Positions 33,926 to 43,196 of a DNA stretch of 64,000 nucleotides are shown one piece after another (the stretch's first letter is position 1; each line of letters begins with the position of its first letter). The stretch is from DASSUW01 sp963830725. Its GTDB lineage: Bacteria; Actinomycetota; Thermoleophilia; Solirubrobacterales; Solirubrobacteraceae. The position numbers and the translations under genes were made by a program. The stretch spans positions 394,537 through 458,536 of the forward strand of contig CAWHNO010000013.1 in the NCBI GenBank assembly GCA_963830725.1, given 5' to 3'. The notes beneath the pieces are model-generated. The model made no database searches. It worked only from the letters and a program-made list of their open reading frames with translations, and was not told the DNA's origin.

Positions 33926-33938
33926 CCACCCGGGGTGA
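33926..33938. promoter_or_regulatory. Compact variant F of the palindrome
   Basis: CCACCC followed after one base by GGGTGA. The arms match the other sites but the spacer is 1 bp, not 5, so it may be bound differently or be fortuitous. It lies 57 bp upstream of the holin-like/phosphatase gene start. Confidence 0.3.
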
Positions 33939-33995
33939 TGCGATCGGCCGGAGCGCGGTCGTACGGTTGGACAGAACCCGACAAGGAGAACGTTG

Positions 33996-36013
33996 ATGCG
34001 CAGCGAATCCGAGCGGGCCTACGGCGAGTCGACGCGCTGGCGAGCCGAGCGTCCCCGCCTGCGGTTGTTCCCGCTCGTCGTCTCGTGGCTTGCCACGGGC
34101 ATCGCCTTCATCGTCGCCGCCGGGCTTCTGCCCGGTGTCTGGATCGACGGCTATCTGGGCGCGCTGCTCGTCGCCGTGGTCGTGGCGGCGCTGAACGCGG
34201 TCATCCCGCCGGTGCTGGCCGCGCTGCGACTGCCGCTCACGCTCGTCCTCGGCTTCCTGCTGGTGCTGGCCGCCGACGCCTGCATCCTGCTCGCTACGGA
34301 TGCCCTGACCGACGGCATCCTGCGTGTCGACGGCTTCGGCTGGGCGCTGCTCGCCGCGCTCGTGGTCGCCGCGGTGAGCGTCGTGCTTGCCGTCCTGCTC
34401 GGCACGGATGACATGGGATCGATCCGGATCGCGCAGCGGATCGCGCGCCGCCAGGGGATCATCGCCAGGACCGACGTTCCGGGGATCGTGTTCCTGGAGA
34501 TCGACGGGCTCGCGCTGCCGGTGCTGCAGCGGGCGATGCGCGACGGCAACGCCCCGACCATGGCCCGGTGGCTGAGCGACACGCACCGGCTGGCCGAGTG
34601 GGAGACGGATCTGTCCTCGCAGACGGGCGCCAGCCAGGCCGGGATCCTGCTGGGCTCGAACGAGGACATCCCGGCCTTCCGCTGGGTCGAGAAGGAGACC
34701 GGGACGATGATGACGTGCTCCGCGCCGCCGGACTGCGCGGAGATCGAGCGGCGGCGCGCGACGGGCATCGGCCTGCTCGTCGACGGCGGCTCGAGCCGCG
34801 GGAACCTGCTCTCCGGTGAGGCGGAGGACGTGATCCTCACGGTCAGCCGGATGGAGGCCGAGAAGAAGTCCAATCCGGGCTATCGGGCGTTCCTGGCCGA
34901 CGGCGACAACGTGACGCGCACGCTCGTGCTGTTCATCTGGGAGGTGATCCTGGAGTGGATCGCGGCGCTGCGGGCGATCCGGCGCGACGTGCGCCCGCGC
35001 GGGCACCGTGGCGGCATCTACCCGTTGATGCGGGCGGCGCTGTGCGTGTTCGTGCGCGATCTGATCGTGTCGGGCGTGCTGCTCGACATGATGCGCGGGC
35101 GCCCTGCCGTGTACGCGACGTTCTCGAGCTATGACGAGGTGGCGCACCATTCGGGTCTCGAGCGCGCCGACACGCTCGAGGCGCTGCGCAAGCTCGACGG
35201 CCAGTTCGCGCAGATCGAGAAGGCGCGCCGCTACGCGTCGCGGCCGTACGAGATCGTCGTGCTCTCCGACCACGGGCAGACGCAGGGCGCGACCTTCAAG
35301 CAGCGCAACGGGTACGGGCTCGACGAACTGGTCGAGCGCTCACTCGCCCGAGGTGACGTGTCGGGAGTCGCCGGCGGCGACGAGCAGAGCTCGATGGTCG
35401 GCCACGCCGTTCACCGAGGCGACCGGCAAGCAGGCCAAGCGGGCCAAGAACGACGTCTCCGACCGCGACGTCGTCGTGCTCGGCTCGGGCAACCTCGGGC
35501 TCATCTACCTGATGGAGGAACGCCGGCGGCTGACGCTCGAGGAGATCGAGGAGCGGCACCCGAAGCTCGTGCCCGCCCTGCGCGAGCACCCGCACGTCGG
35601 CTGGCTGCTCGTCCGCTCGGCCGAGCACGGGCCGGTCGTGCTCGGCGCCCGCGGCGCCCACCACCTCGCCGACGACCGCATCGAGGGCGAGGACCCGCTG
35701 GCGCCGTTCTCGCCCACCGCGCCCCAGCACCTGCTGCGCACCGATAGCTTCCCGCACGTCGCCGACATCATGGTCGGGCAGCTTCTACGACCCCGAGCTG
35801 GACGAGGGCTGCGCGTTCGAGGAGCTGATCTGCTTCCACGGAGGCATCGGCGGCCTGCAGACGCGGCCGTTCATCCTGTACCCGTCGGAGCTCGACGTGC
35901 CCGCGGGGCCGATCCTCGGCGCGGCGAGCGTCCACGCCATCCTCGCGGGCTGGCGCAAGCAGCTCCAGGCCGGCACTCAGCCGGACGGCGCCGGTGTGGT
36001 CACAGTGTCGTAG
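33996..36013 (+). CDS. Phage-holin-4-like membrane domain fused to an alkaline-phosphatase-superfamily domain, two frame breaks
   Basis: Starts at ATG 33996 behind an AAGGAG ribosome site. Residues ~20-140 form four helices (VVSWLATGIAFIVAAGLLPG, LLVAVVVAALNAVIPPVLAA, LTLVLGFLLVLAADACILLA, LLAALVVAAVSVVLAVLLGT), the pattern of the Phage_holin_4_2 (Hol4/DUF360-like) family. The rest is a large extracytoplasmic or cytosolic domain with GIVFLEIDGLALPVLQRAMR, TFSSYDEVAHHSGLERADTL and VVLSDHGQTQGATF. These are metal-site motifs of nucleotide pyrophosphatase/phosphatase enzymes. The frame breaks near 35400 and at 35776-35778, where a GGG in place of GG explains the second. The product would be ~670 aa. 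The 3' end overlaps the convergent AI-2E gene by 37 bp. Confidence 0.75.
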
Positions 36014-37065
36014 TCCCGCCGCCCACGCAGCTCGTTGCTGATGTGCACGGCCGCGGACGTCAGCGGCGCGGCGAGCGTCAGCCCGACCATCCCGAACAGC
36101 GACCCGGCGCCGATGGTGACGACGAGCACCACGAGGGGGTTGAGGCTCAGCGTCGCGCCCATGACCAGCGGCTGGATCATCTGCTGGAGCGCGCCGTTGG
36201 CCAGCAGCGCGACGACGGCCATGATGAGCGCGTCCGACGTGCTCCCCGCGCCGAGCGCGATCAGCACGGCGAAGGCGCCGGCCACCCAGGCGCCGACGAA
36301 CGGGACGTAGGCGCCGACGAAGGTGACGACCGCGATCGTGCCCGCGAGCGGAACGCCGAGGACCAGGGCCGCGCCGCCGATGAGCACGGCGTTGAAGGCG
36401 GCGATGATCGTCACGGCGAGGAAGTAGTTGCGCAGCGACTGCGCGACGTTGGTGGTGACGACGTTGGCGATCGGCTCGGGCACGCCCAGGTGGCGGTTGA
36501 TGAAGCGGTGCATCACCGGGCCGTCCTTGAGCACGAACAGCGTGCTGAGGATCGTGAAGGCGAGGAAGAAGACGAGCGACGACAGCGCGTCGATGCCCGT
36601 GGAGATCCCGTGCAGCAGCGTGGTCTTGATCTCGGGCGCGCTCTCCTGCACGCTCGCCTTCGCCTTCTGCGTGTCGTCGACGCCGAGGTCGGCGAACCAG
36701 CTCCGGATCTTCTCCAGCGCCGGGTCGAGCTTGGACGAGATGTCGCCGGACTGCGCGGAGACGCCGCTGTAGACGAGGGCGAAGATGATCCCGCCGACGG
36801 CGACGAGGCCGAGCAGCACCAGGATCGCGCCGCCGATGCGCGGGACCCGGTGGCGTTGCAGCCACGCCACGGCAGGACCGGCGACCGCGCCGAGTACCGC
36901 GGCGACGATCACCGGCATCACGATCGTCGACGTCTGGCCGAGGAGCCAGACGACGCCGACGATGATCAGCACGAAGCCGACCAGCAGCCACGACGCGAAG
37001 CCCAGATCCCTGAGCCAGGTCGGAGCCGCGACCCGTCCGTCACGCTCAGGTGTCACCGATGTCAT
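35977..37065 (-). CDS. AI-2E-family transporter (TerC/TqsA-like)
   Basis: A 362-aa protein from ATG 37065 (the longer start at 37104 is less likely). It has eight helices in the AI-2E/PerM pattern: WLLVGFVLIIVGVVWLLGQT, AVLGAVAGPAVAWLQRHRVP, a soluble loop, then LAGTIAVVTFVGAYVPFVGA and AALTSAAVHISNELRGRRDY-like C-terminus. Family members include the AI-2 exporter TqsA and sodium/proton antiporters, so the substrate is uncertain. A long 3' overlap (37 bp) with the convergent phosphatase gene is seen. Confidence 0.85.
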   Translation of the reverse strand: MTSVTPERDGRVAAPTWLRDLGFASWLLVGFVLIIVGVVWLLGQTSTIVMPVIVAAVLGAVAGPAVAWLQRHRVPRIGGAILVLLGLVAVGGIIFALVYSGVSAQSGDISSKLDPALEKIRSWFADLGVDDTQKAKASVQESAPEIKTTLLHGISTGIDALSSLVFFLAFTILSTLFVLKDGPVMHRFINRHLGVPEPIANVVTTNVAQSLRNYFLAVTIIAAFNAVLIGGAALVLGVPLAGTIAVVTFVGAYVPFVGAWVAGAFAVLIALGAGSTSDALIMAVVALLANGALQQMIQPLVMGATLSLNPLVVLVVTIGAGSLFGMVGLTLAAPLTSAAVHISNELRGRRDYDTVTTPAPSG

Positions 37066-37181
37066 GCCGCAAAGCGTTACCGATCCACCGGCGGCCCGGG
37101 TCATCCCGTCGGCATGAGATCCGCCGCCTGCCCGACGCCGGGATGGCAGGAGTGGAACCGGCGCGCCCGAACTCAGCCAGG

Positions 37182-37625
37182 GTGAGCGACGAGACGAGAC
37201 TCGAGCGGCGGCTCGACGCCGCGCTGGCCCGCGCCATCACGCCGCGAGGTGCCGCCACGGTGATCGCAGCGATCTCGGCGGCGATCACGCTCATCGCAGG
37301 CGTCGCGGTGACCGTCGTCGACCACGAGAACTTTCCATCGATCGGCTCGGGGCTGTGGTGGGCTGTCCAGACCATCACGACCGTCGGGTACGGCGACAGT
37401 GTCCCGACGACGGTCGCGGGTCGGCTCGTCGCCGTGCTGGTCATGCTGCTCGGGATCAGCTTCCTCACGGTCATCACCGCCGCGATCACGAGTACCTTCA
37501 TCGCGCGCTCACGGCGTGAGCTGCCGCCCTCGGCTGCGCAGCGTGCGACGGCGGAGCAGCTCCACCGTCTCGAGAGCCGGCTCGAGCGAATCGAAGCCGC
37601 CCTGACCCGCTCCTCGTCGCCGTAG
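37182..37625 (+). CDS. Two-helix potassium channel protein
   Basis: A 147-aa protein from GTG 37182. It has helix 1 (AATVIAAISAAITLIAGVAV), a pore region with the K+ selectivity filter TTVGYGD, and helix 2 (LVAVLVMLLGISFLTVITAA). The C-terminal coiled coil (EQLHRLESRLERIEAALTRS) may drive tetramer assembly. There is no RCK/nucleotide domain. It likely forms a leak or ligand-free K+ channel. It is divergent from the AI-2E gene. Confidence 0.88.
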   Translation: MSDETRLERRLDAALARAITPRGAATVIAAISAAITLIAGVAVTVVDHENFPSIGSGLWWAVQTITTVGYGDSVPTTVAGRLVAVLVMLLGISFLTVITAAITSTFIARSRRELPPSAAQRATAEQLHRLESRLERIEAALTRSSSP

Positions 37626-37708
37626 CAGGTCCTCGCGCGGGCGGGGCGATGAGTCGGCATCGGTTGTCGAGTCCTGGAGGGGAGAACCCGACCCCGCAGG
37701 AGAAGACC

Positions 37709-37744
37709 ATGGGCTTGAGCGGATACAGCGATGCCGACGCCTGA
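37709..37744 (+). CDS. Possible 11-codon leader peptide overlapping the sigma-factor start
   Basis: ATG 37709 lies behind a good ribosome site (CAGGAGAAGACC). The short frame MGLSGYSDADA ends at TGA 37742-37744, inside the sigma gene whose ATG (37731) has no clear ribosome site. This fits translational coupling. A sequencing indel that merges the two frames is the alternative. Confidence 0.35.
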   Translation: MGLSGYSDADA

Positions 37745-38411
37745 CGAGCGGCTCATCGCCGCGCTGTGCCGCGGCGATGCGGACGCGTTCGCGACGCTCG
37801 TCGACCGCCACAGCCCGGCGATGATCCGCGTGGCGATGGCATACGTGCCGACCCGGGCGGCGGCCGAGGAGGCGGTGCAGGAGACCTGGATCGCCGTCAT
37901 GCGGGGGATCGACGGGTTCGAAGGCCGCTCGTCGCTCAAGACGTGGATCTTTCGCATCCTCACCAACGTGGCGATGCGGAGCGGCGCCCGCGAGCGGCGC
38001 AGCATCCCGTTCTCGGCGCTCGCCGCGGCCGAGGACACGGGAGAGCCGTCGGTCGACCCGGATCGCTTTCTCCCGGCCGACCACGAGCTGTTCCCCGGCC
38101 ATTGGGCGATCATGCCGGCGCGCTGGCCGCAGCCCGAGGAGGGCCTGCTCGCCGGCGAGACGCGCGAGGTGATCGCCGGCGCGATCGCCGAGCTGCCGGC
38201 GGCGCAGCGGACCGTGATCGCGCTGCGGGACGTCGAGGGGTGGAGCTCCGAGGAGGTCCGCGAGGCGCTCGAGATCTCCGCCGGCAACCAGCGGATCCTG
38301 CTCCATCGCGCGCGCAGCCGGGTCCGGAACGCGATCGAGAGCTACTTCGGCGCGGTAACGCCAGAGCCGATCGGTGACACTGGAGAGACGGATGACCGAC
38401 GAGCCCGCTGA
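37731..38411 (+). CDS. RNA polymerase ECF sigma factor
   Basis: A 226-aa protein. Region 2 has AAEEAVQETWIAVMRGIDGF followed by the promoter-melting LKTWIFRILTNVA. Region 4 has LPAAQRTVIALRDVEGWSSE and RILLHRARSRVRNAIE. Between them is an acidic/aromatic linker. It is an extracytoplasmic-function sigma70 factor and directs RNA polymerase to a specific promoter set. The anti-sigma gene overlaps its 3' end by 20 bp, so the two proteins are made in a coupled manner. The trigger is not known. Confidence 0.9.
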   Translation: MPTPDERLIAALCRGDADAFATLVDRHSPAMIRVAMAYVPTRAAAEEAVQETWIAVMRGIDGFEGRSSLKTWIFRILTNVAMRSGARERRSIPFSALAAAEDTGEPSVDPDRFLPADHELFPGHWAIMPARWPQPEEGLLAGETREVIAGAIAELPAAQRTVIALRDVEGWSSEEVREALEISAGNQRILLHRARSRVRNAIESYFGAVTPEPIGDTGETDDRRAR

Positions 38412-38643
38412 CGATCTCGCCTGCATCGACGAGGTCGAGCTCATGACCGACTACCTCGAGGGCGCTCTGCCGGCGGCCGAGGTGCGGCGGCTGGAGCGCC
38501 ACCTCGAGACCTGCCCGGGCTGCACCGAGTACCTCGAGCAGATGCGCACGCTCGCCGGCTCGCTCGGGGGCCTCGGCGAGGGCTCGATCCCGCGCGAGAT
38601 GCGCGACCGCCTCATCGCCGCCTTTCGCAAGGCGGCACCGTAA
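38392..38643 (+). CDS. Zinc-finger anti-sigma factor (zf-HC2)
   Basis: An 83-aa protein from ATG 38392. It has the HxxxCxxC zinc motif HLETCPGC near residues 40-47 and an upstream cysteine (ACIDE) that may be the fourth ligand. The remaining length is helical, with no membrane segment, so it is a soluble ZAS-type anti-sigma. Overlap with the sigma gene is the typical genetic organisation. Zinc anti-sigmas often release sigma on thiol oxidation, which is inference here. Confidence 0.85.
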   Translation: MTDEPADDLACIDEVELMTDYLEGALPAAEVRRLERHLETCPGCTEYLEQMRTLAGSLGGLGEGSIPREMRDRLIAAFRKAAP

Positions 38644-38674
38644 CGCCTGCCCCGCTCGCTGTAACTGCGGGGTC

Positions 38675-40256
38675 ATGTACGCGAACCCCGCCCAGCCAAA
38701 CCGTGCGACCCGGCGCGAGTGGATCGGCCTCGCGGTCATCGCGCTCCCGTGCCTGCTCTACGCGATGGACCTCACCGTGCTCACGCTCGCGGTTCCCTCG
38801 CTCAGCGCCGACCTGAGCCCCAGCAGCACCGAGCTGCTCTGGATCGTCGACATCTACGGCTTCCTCGTCGCCGGCTTCCTGATCACGATGGGGACGCTGG
38901 GCGACCGGATCGGCCGCCGCCGGCTGCTCCTGATCGGCGCCGGCGCGTTCGGCGCCACCTCGATCCTCGCGGCGTTCTCGTCGAGCCCGGAGATGCTGAT
39001 CATCTCGCGCGCGCTGCTCGGCATCGCCGGCGCGACGCTCGCGCCCTCGACGCTGTCGCTGATCCGCAACATGTTCGAGGACGACCGGCAGCGCACGGTC
39101 GCGATCGGGATCTGGATCACGAGCTTCTCGGTCGGCGCCGCCATCGGCCCGCTGGTCGGCGGGGTCCTGCTCCAGAGCTTCCACTGGGGCTCGGTCTTCC
39201 TGCTTGCGGTGCCGGTGATGGCGCTGCTGCTGGCCATCGGCCCGCGGCTGCTCCCCGAGTACAGGGATCCTGCGCCGGGCCGGCTCGACCTGGTGAGCGC
39301 GGCACTCTCGCTGGTCGCCGTCCTGGCCGTGATCTACGGAGTCAAGGCGATCGCCCAGGACGGCATGGACGTCGCGAGCGCGGCGCCGGTCCTGGCCGGG
39401 CTCGGGCGTCGGCGCCGCCTTCGTCGATCGCCAGCGCCGGCTCGCCTCCCCGATGATCGATCTGGGGCTGTTCCGCCGCCCCGCCTTCAGGCTGGCGCTC
39501 GGGGCGAACACGCTCGCCTTCGCCGTCGTGTTCGGGCTCGAGGTCTTCGTCGCCCAGTACTTCCAGCTCGTGCTCGGCTACTCGCCGCTCGAGGCGGGGC
39601 TCTGGAGCGTGCCCGGCGCCTTCGCGTTCGTCGTCGGCTCGCAGCTCGCGCCGCCGCTCGCGGCCCGGGTCCGCCCTCCGGTTGCGATGCTCGCCGGGAT
39701 CGCCGTCGCGATCGCCGGCGTGGCGCTGCTCACCCAGGCGACGACCGCCGATGGCCCGGGGCTGGTCGTGGCCGGGGTCGTGATGCTCTCACTCGGCATC
39801 GCGCCGCTGTTCACCCTGGCCGCCGACCTGGCGATCTCGAGCGCGCCCCCCGAGCGAGCCGGCGCCGCCTCGGGGATCTCCGAGACCAGCTCGGAGCTGG
39901 GCGGCGCCCTCGGCCTCGCGATCCTCGGCACGGTCGGCACGGCCGTGTACCGCGGCCGGGCCGGCGACGCCTTCGGGGCCGAGGTGCCGCCCGACGCGGC
40001 CGTGACCGCGAGCGACACGCTCGCCGGCGCCGTCGAGGTCGCTGGGCGGCTGCCGCAGCTGTCCGCCGCCGAGCTGCTCGAGCCCGCGCGCGAGGCGTTC
40101 ACCCAGGGGCTGCAGGTCGCGGCCACGATGAGCGGCGTCCTCGTGCTGGTGGCCGCCGTGATGGTGGCGAGGCTTCTGCGGCACGACGAGCCGCAGGAGT
40201 CCGAGGAGAGAGCGGCCGCGCCGGTCATGCTGGCGACGGCGCAGCCGTGCGCGTAG
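38675..40256 (+). CDS. MFS drug-exporter (DHA2-like) with one frame break
   Basis: Starts MYANPAQPNRATRREWIGLA. It has fourteen predicted helices with the motif A-like loop GDRIGRRRLLLIGAGAFGAT and the antiporter motif C-like GPLVGGVLL. The frame breaks at 39404-39406, where a GGG run has one G too many; corrected, the join reads LAGLGVGAAFVDRQRRLASP. The product would be ~526 aa. DHA2 exporters use the proton gradient to expel drugs or dyes. No TetR-type regulator is next to it. Confidence 0.85.
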
Positions 40257-40399
40257 TCGAGCGAGGGGAAGGTTCACGCGAAGCGAACTCGGCGCGTCGG
40301 CAGTCGCCTCATCCGATCGGTGGGATGCGAGGGGAGGCAATACGGGTCAGCATCGGCTCGCGCTCCGATCGTGAGCGGACCCCGGACGAGGAGCATGAG

Positions 40400-41230
40400 A
40401 TGTGTCGCTGGATGGCGTGGTTCGGACAGTCGATGCTGATCGAGGATCTGGTGTTCAAGACCCAGCACGGGATCGTGGACCAGAGCCTGCACGCTCGCAT
40501 GGGCGCCGAGCCGACCAACGGAGACGGCTTCGGCCTGGGCTGGTACGGCACCGGCGAGGGCCCGGGCGTCTACCGCAGCGTCGCGCCCGCCTGGGGCGAC
40601 GCGAATCTGCGCGAGCTCGCGGCCCACATCGAGTCGCCGCTGTTCCTCACCCACGTGCGAGCGGCGATCGGCTCGCCGGTGCAGGAGACCAACTGCCATC
40701 CGTTCCGGCATGGGCAGTGGCTGTTCGTCCACAACGGCTTCATCGCCGACTTCCATCTGCTGAGGCGTGACCTGATGCTCGCCATCGAGCCGGCCCTGTT
40801 CGCCGACGTTCGCGGATCGACGGACACCGAGGTGGTGTTCCACCTCGCGCTCACGTTCGGCCTCGAGGAGGACCCGATCGGGTCGCTCGAGCGGACGATC
40901 GGCTTGATCGAGGCGACCGCACGCAGCCACGGGGTGGACGACCCGGTGCAGGGCAGCTTCGGCGTGTCCGACGGCACGAGCCTGTGGGCGGTGCGTTACG
41001 CGACCAGTGGGCAGCCGCGGTCCCTGTTCGCCTCCGTCGACGCGGACACCGTGCGTCACCTGTATCCCGACAATCCGCGGTTCCAGGGTCTCACGCAGGA
41101 CGACCGGGTGATCGTCTCCGAGCCCTTCTCGGACCTTCCCGGGCTCTGGCACGAGATCCCGCCGTCGAGCGCGGTGACCGTGCGCCGCGGCGGGGTGCTG
41201 GAGCATCAGCCGTTCCGTCCGGCCACGTGA
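40400..41230 (+). CDS. Class II glutamine amidotransferase
   Basis: A 276-aa protein from ATG 40400. The second residue is a cysteine (MCRWMAWFGQ), the N-terminal nucleophile exposed after Met removal. Other motifs of the family are TNGDGFGLGWYG, FLTHVRAAIGSPVQETNCHP and FVHNGFIADF. It is a stand-alone glutaminase-like domain of the YafJ/EgtC group: it may release ammonia or hydrolyse a gamma-glutamyl bond, as EgtC does in ergothioneine synthesis. There are no other ergothioneine genes nearby, so the specific role is open. Confidence 0.88.
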   Translation: MCRWMAWFGQSMLIEDLVFKTQHGIVDQSLHARMGAEPTNGDGFGLGWYGTGEGPGVYRSVAPAWGDANLRELAAHIESPLFLTHVRAAIGSPVQETNCHPFRHGQWLFVHNGFIADFHLLRRDLMLAIEPALFADVRGSTDTEVVFHLALTFGLEEDPIGSLERTIGLIEATARSHGVDDPVQGSFGVSDGTSLWAVRYATSGQPRSLFASVDADTVRHLYPDNPRFQGLTQDDRVIVSEPFSDLPGLWHEIPPSSAVTVRRGGVLEHQPFRPAT

Positions 41231-41264
41231 GACAGCCGTCCGCCGCGGCCTTAACATCTCGCGG

Positions 41265-41372
41265 GTGAACGACCAGCTCGGCCGGCGCTCGGTCGGCGCC
41301 CCGGCGGCACGCTCGATGCTGCTGACCACGCTCGGGGAGCTCGGTTACAGGTCCGTGGTCATCGGCGCATGA
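41265..41372 (+). pseudogene. Truncated PaaX-like N-terminus
   Basis: GTG 41265 opens a 35-residue frame with ARSMLLTTLGEL, which resembles the start of PaaX-family repressors, but it stops at TGA 41370-41372 before the winged-helix body. The stop overlaps the thioesterase start (ATGA). It is either a decayed repressor gene or a coincidental short ORF. Confidence 0.35.
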
Positions 41373-41797
41373 CGAGGCCCTGGACCCTTTCCGGCGAGGA
41401 CATGCCGACCCCGCTGATCCCGTTGGAGCGCACCTTCGAGGGCTTCCTCGACCTCGACTGGATCGAGCTCACCGAGGAACGGGCGCGCGTGCGATTCGAG
41501 GTCCGCGAGAGCCTCAAGCAGCCGCTCGGCCTGCTGCACGGCGGCATCTACTCGGCCGTCGCCGAGACGATCGCCTCGGTGGCCACGGCTGTCGCCGTCT
41601 GGAAGAACGGCTTCACCGCGGCCGGGATGAGCAACAACGCGAGCTTCCTGCGCCCGGTCACCTCGGGAGCGCTCGAGGCGGTCGGCCGCCGGCGCGGTCG
41701 CGACGACGATCGGTGGGTCTGGACCATCGACTTCCTCGACGAGCAGGGGAAGCTGTGCGCGCTCGTCGAGGTCACGCTCGCGGTCAGGCCCCGATGA
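41369..41797 (+). CDS. PaaI-type (hotdog-fold) thioesterase
   Basis: A 142-aa protein with the hotdog motif PLGLLHGGIYSAVAETIASV (HGG catalytic loop at about residue 57), followed by a WKNGFTAAGMSNNASFLRPV helix/strand unit typical of PaaI/4HBT enzymes. It hydrolyses acyl- or aryl-CoA thioesters. The linked PaaX-like remnant is suggestive of a phenylacetate-type pathway, but no other paa genes are present, so this is only a hint. The 3' end overlaps the convergent hydrolase by 14 bp. Confidence 0.88.
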   Translation: MTRPWTLSGEDMPTPLIPLERTFEGFLDLDWIELTEERARVRFEVRESLKQPLGLLHGGIYSAVAETIASVATAVAVWKNGFTAAGMSNNASFLRPVTSGALEAVGRRRGRDDDRWVWTIDFLDEQGKLCALVEVTLAVRPR

Positions 41798-42530
41798 ACC
41801 GGGCGATGGCCGCCACGACCTCGCCGGGCGCCTCGAGGTGCGGGCTGTGCCCGCCGGCGACGACGAGCCGCTCGACCGGTCCGCGCACGCGGGCCTCGAT
41901 GCGGTCCAGCTGATCGAGCGTCCCGTACGGGTCGTCGCGCCCCTGGATCAGGAGCGTGGGCGCCGACACCAGCTCGGCGTCCGGCTCCAGGCTCCAGGCG
42001 CGGAACGCGGGGTCGAGCCAGACGTCGCACCAGCCCCAGAACGCGGCGTCGACGTCGTCGTGGTGGCGCGCCATGCGCTCGCGGAGCTCCCCCTCGAGGT
42101 AGCGCTGCCGCGTCTCGCGGATCGCCTCGACGGTGATGTCTTCGACCACCACGTGCGGGGCCAGGAGGACCAGCGCAGTGACCGGGTGGCGCCCGGCATG
42201 GATCAGCGCGATCGACCCTCCGTCGCTGTGGCCCACCAGCACGGGGTCCTCCGCCCCGAGCCCCGACAGCACCTCCGGCAGCACCGCCAACGCCTCCTCG
42301 TGGAAGAACGCCGGCGTCCGCGGCCTCGGCGGCGCTTCCGACCTTCCGTGCCCGTACCGGGAGAACGCGACCACGCGCCGGCCGGTCGCGCCGTGCAGCT
42401 CCTCCGGGAACTGCCGCCACAACCGCGCGGATCCGAGGCCCTCGTGGAGCAGCACCAGCGGCGCGCGGTCGCGCGATCCCGCCAGGTCGACGACCTCGAG
42501 CCGCCGACCGCCCACCGTGAGCCAATCCAT
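41784..42530 (-). CDS. Alpha/beta hydrolase
   Basis: A 248-aa protein from ATG 42530. Nucleophile elbow GHSDGGS (serine-type would be GxSxG; here S of HSDGG). A LLHEGLGSARLWRQF oxyanion-like segment is near the start. The acid is probably in LLIQGRDDPYGT, and the His in GGHSPHLEAPG. The catalytic triad therefore looks complete. Typical of lipase/esterase or ring-cleavage hydrolases. The substrate is not predictable. Confidence 0.88.
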   Translation of the reverse strand: MDWLTVGGRRLEVVDLAGSRDRAPLVLLHEGLGSARLWRQFPEELHGATGRRVVAFSRYGHGRSEAPPRPRTPAFFHEEALAVLPEVLSGLGAEDPVLVGHSDGGSIALIHAGRHPVTALVLLAPHVVVEDITVEAIRETRQRYLEGELRERMARHHDDVDAAFWGWCDVWLDPAFRAWSLEPDAELVSAPTLLIQGRDDPYGTLDQLDRIEARVRGPVERLVVAGGHSPHLEAPGEVVAAIARFIGA

Positions 42531-42603
42531 GACCGGTCGGACGCTTTCAGATTCCGCCTGGCGGCGAGGGGTCCCGGGCGACGCGGCGAATCCAGACTGG
42601 CAG

Positions 42604-43152
42604 ATGTCCGACCCGGTCCTCCAGCCTCCTGACCGCCTCACCGAGCTGCGCGTCTCCGCGCGCGGTTGGCACGGCTTCCAGCTCGCGGCGATCGGGTTCA
42701 TCGGGCTGTGCGGCGTCCTCCAGGGTGGTCGCCCCGAGAACCCGTGGTGGCTCCAGGCCTTCGCCGGCGTGCTGGCCATCGTCGCCCTGGTGCTCGCGTG
42801 CGCGGCGACGTTCCTCGTCGCCCGCGTCGCGTGGCCGCTGTACGGCGCCCGCCACCCGGCCGAGGACGCCGTGGCGCTCGACCGCGACGGCCGGCGGCTC
42901 AAGGCCGGACTGGTCCTGACCTTCGCCGCGCTCGCCGTGCTCGCGCTCGGCACCGCGAGCGGCTGGTGGCCGCAGGACGAGGGCGACTCGGGCGGCGACG
43001 CGCTCGTCGCGGTCGAGACGACGGGCGGCCAGCGCGCATGCGGCACGCTCGGCGAGGGCGACACGGGGACCCTCAGCGTCACCGTCGACGGCCGGCCGGT
43101 CACGGTCCCGCTGCAGAACGTCGCTGCCGTGACGCCCGCCGGGAGCTGCTAG
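42604..43152 (+). CDS. Hypothetical membrane protein (182 aa)
   Basis: From ATG 42604. It has three hydrophobic segments (FQLAAIGFIGLCGVLQG, FAGVLAIVALVLACAATFLV, GLVLTFAALAVLALGTASG), then a soluble C-terminal domain. That domain contains GTLGEGDTGTLSVTVDGRPV and two cysteines (ACGTLG, AGSC) that could form a disulfide outside the cell. No family recognised. It is followed by a strong hairpin terminator. Confidence 0.7.
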   Translation: MSDPVLQPPDRLTELRVSARGWHGFQLAAIGFIGLCGVLQGGRPENPWWLQAFAGVLAIVALVLACAATFLVARVAWPLYGARHPAEDAVALDRDGRRLKAGLVLTFAALAVLALGTASGWWPQDEGDSGGDALVAVETTGGQRACGTLGEGDTGTLSVTVDGRPVTVPLQNVAAVTPAGSC

Positions 43153-43196
43153 CCCGCGGGCGTCGTCACAGGGCCTGCAGCGCTTATGCAGGAGGT

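Noticed and set aside
41897..42104. Short frames antisense to the alpha/beta hydrolase
   Set aside because: Shadow frames without motifs; the hydrolase on the minus strand has a complete triad.
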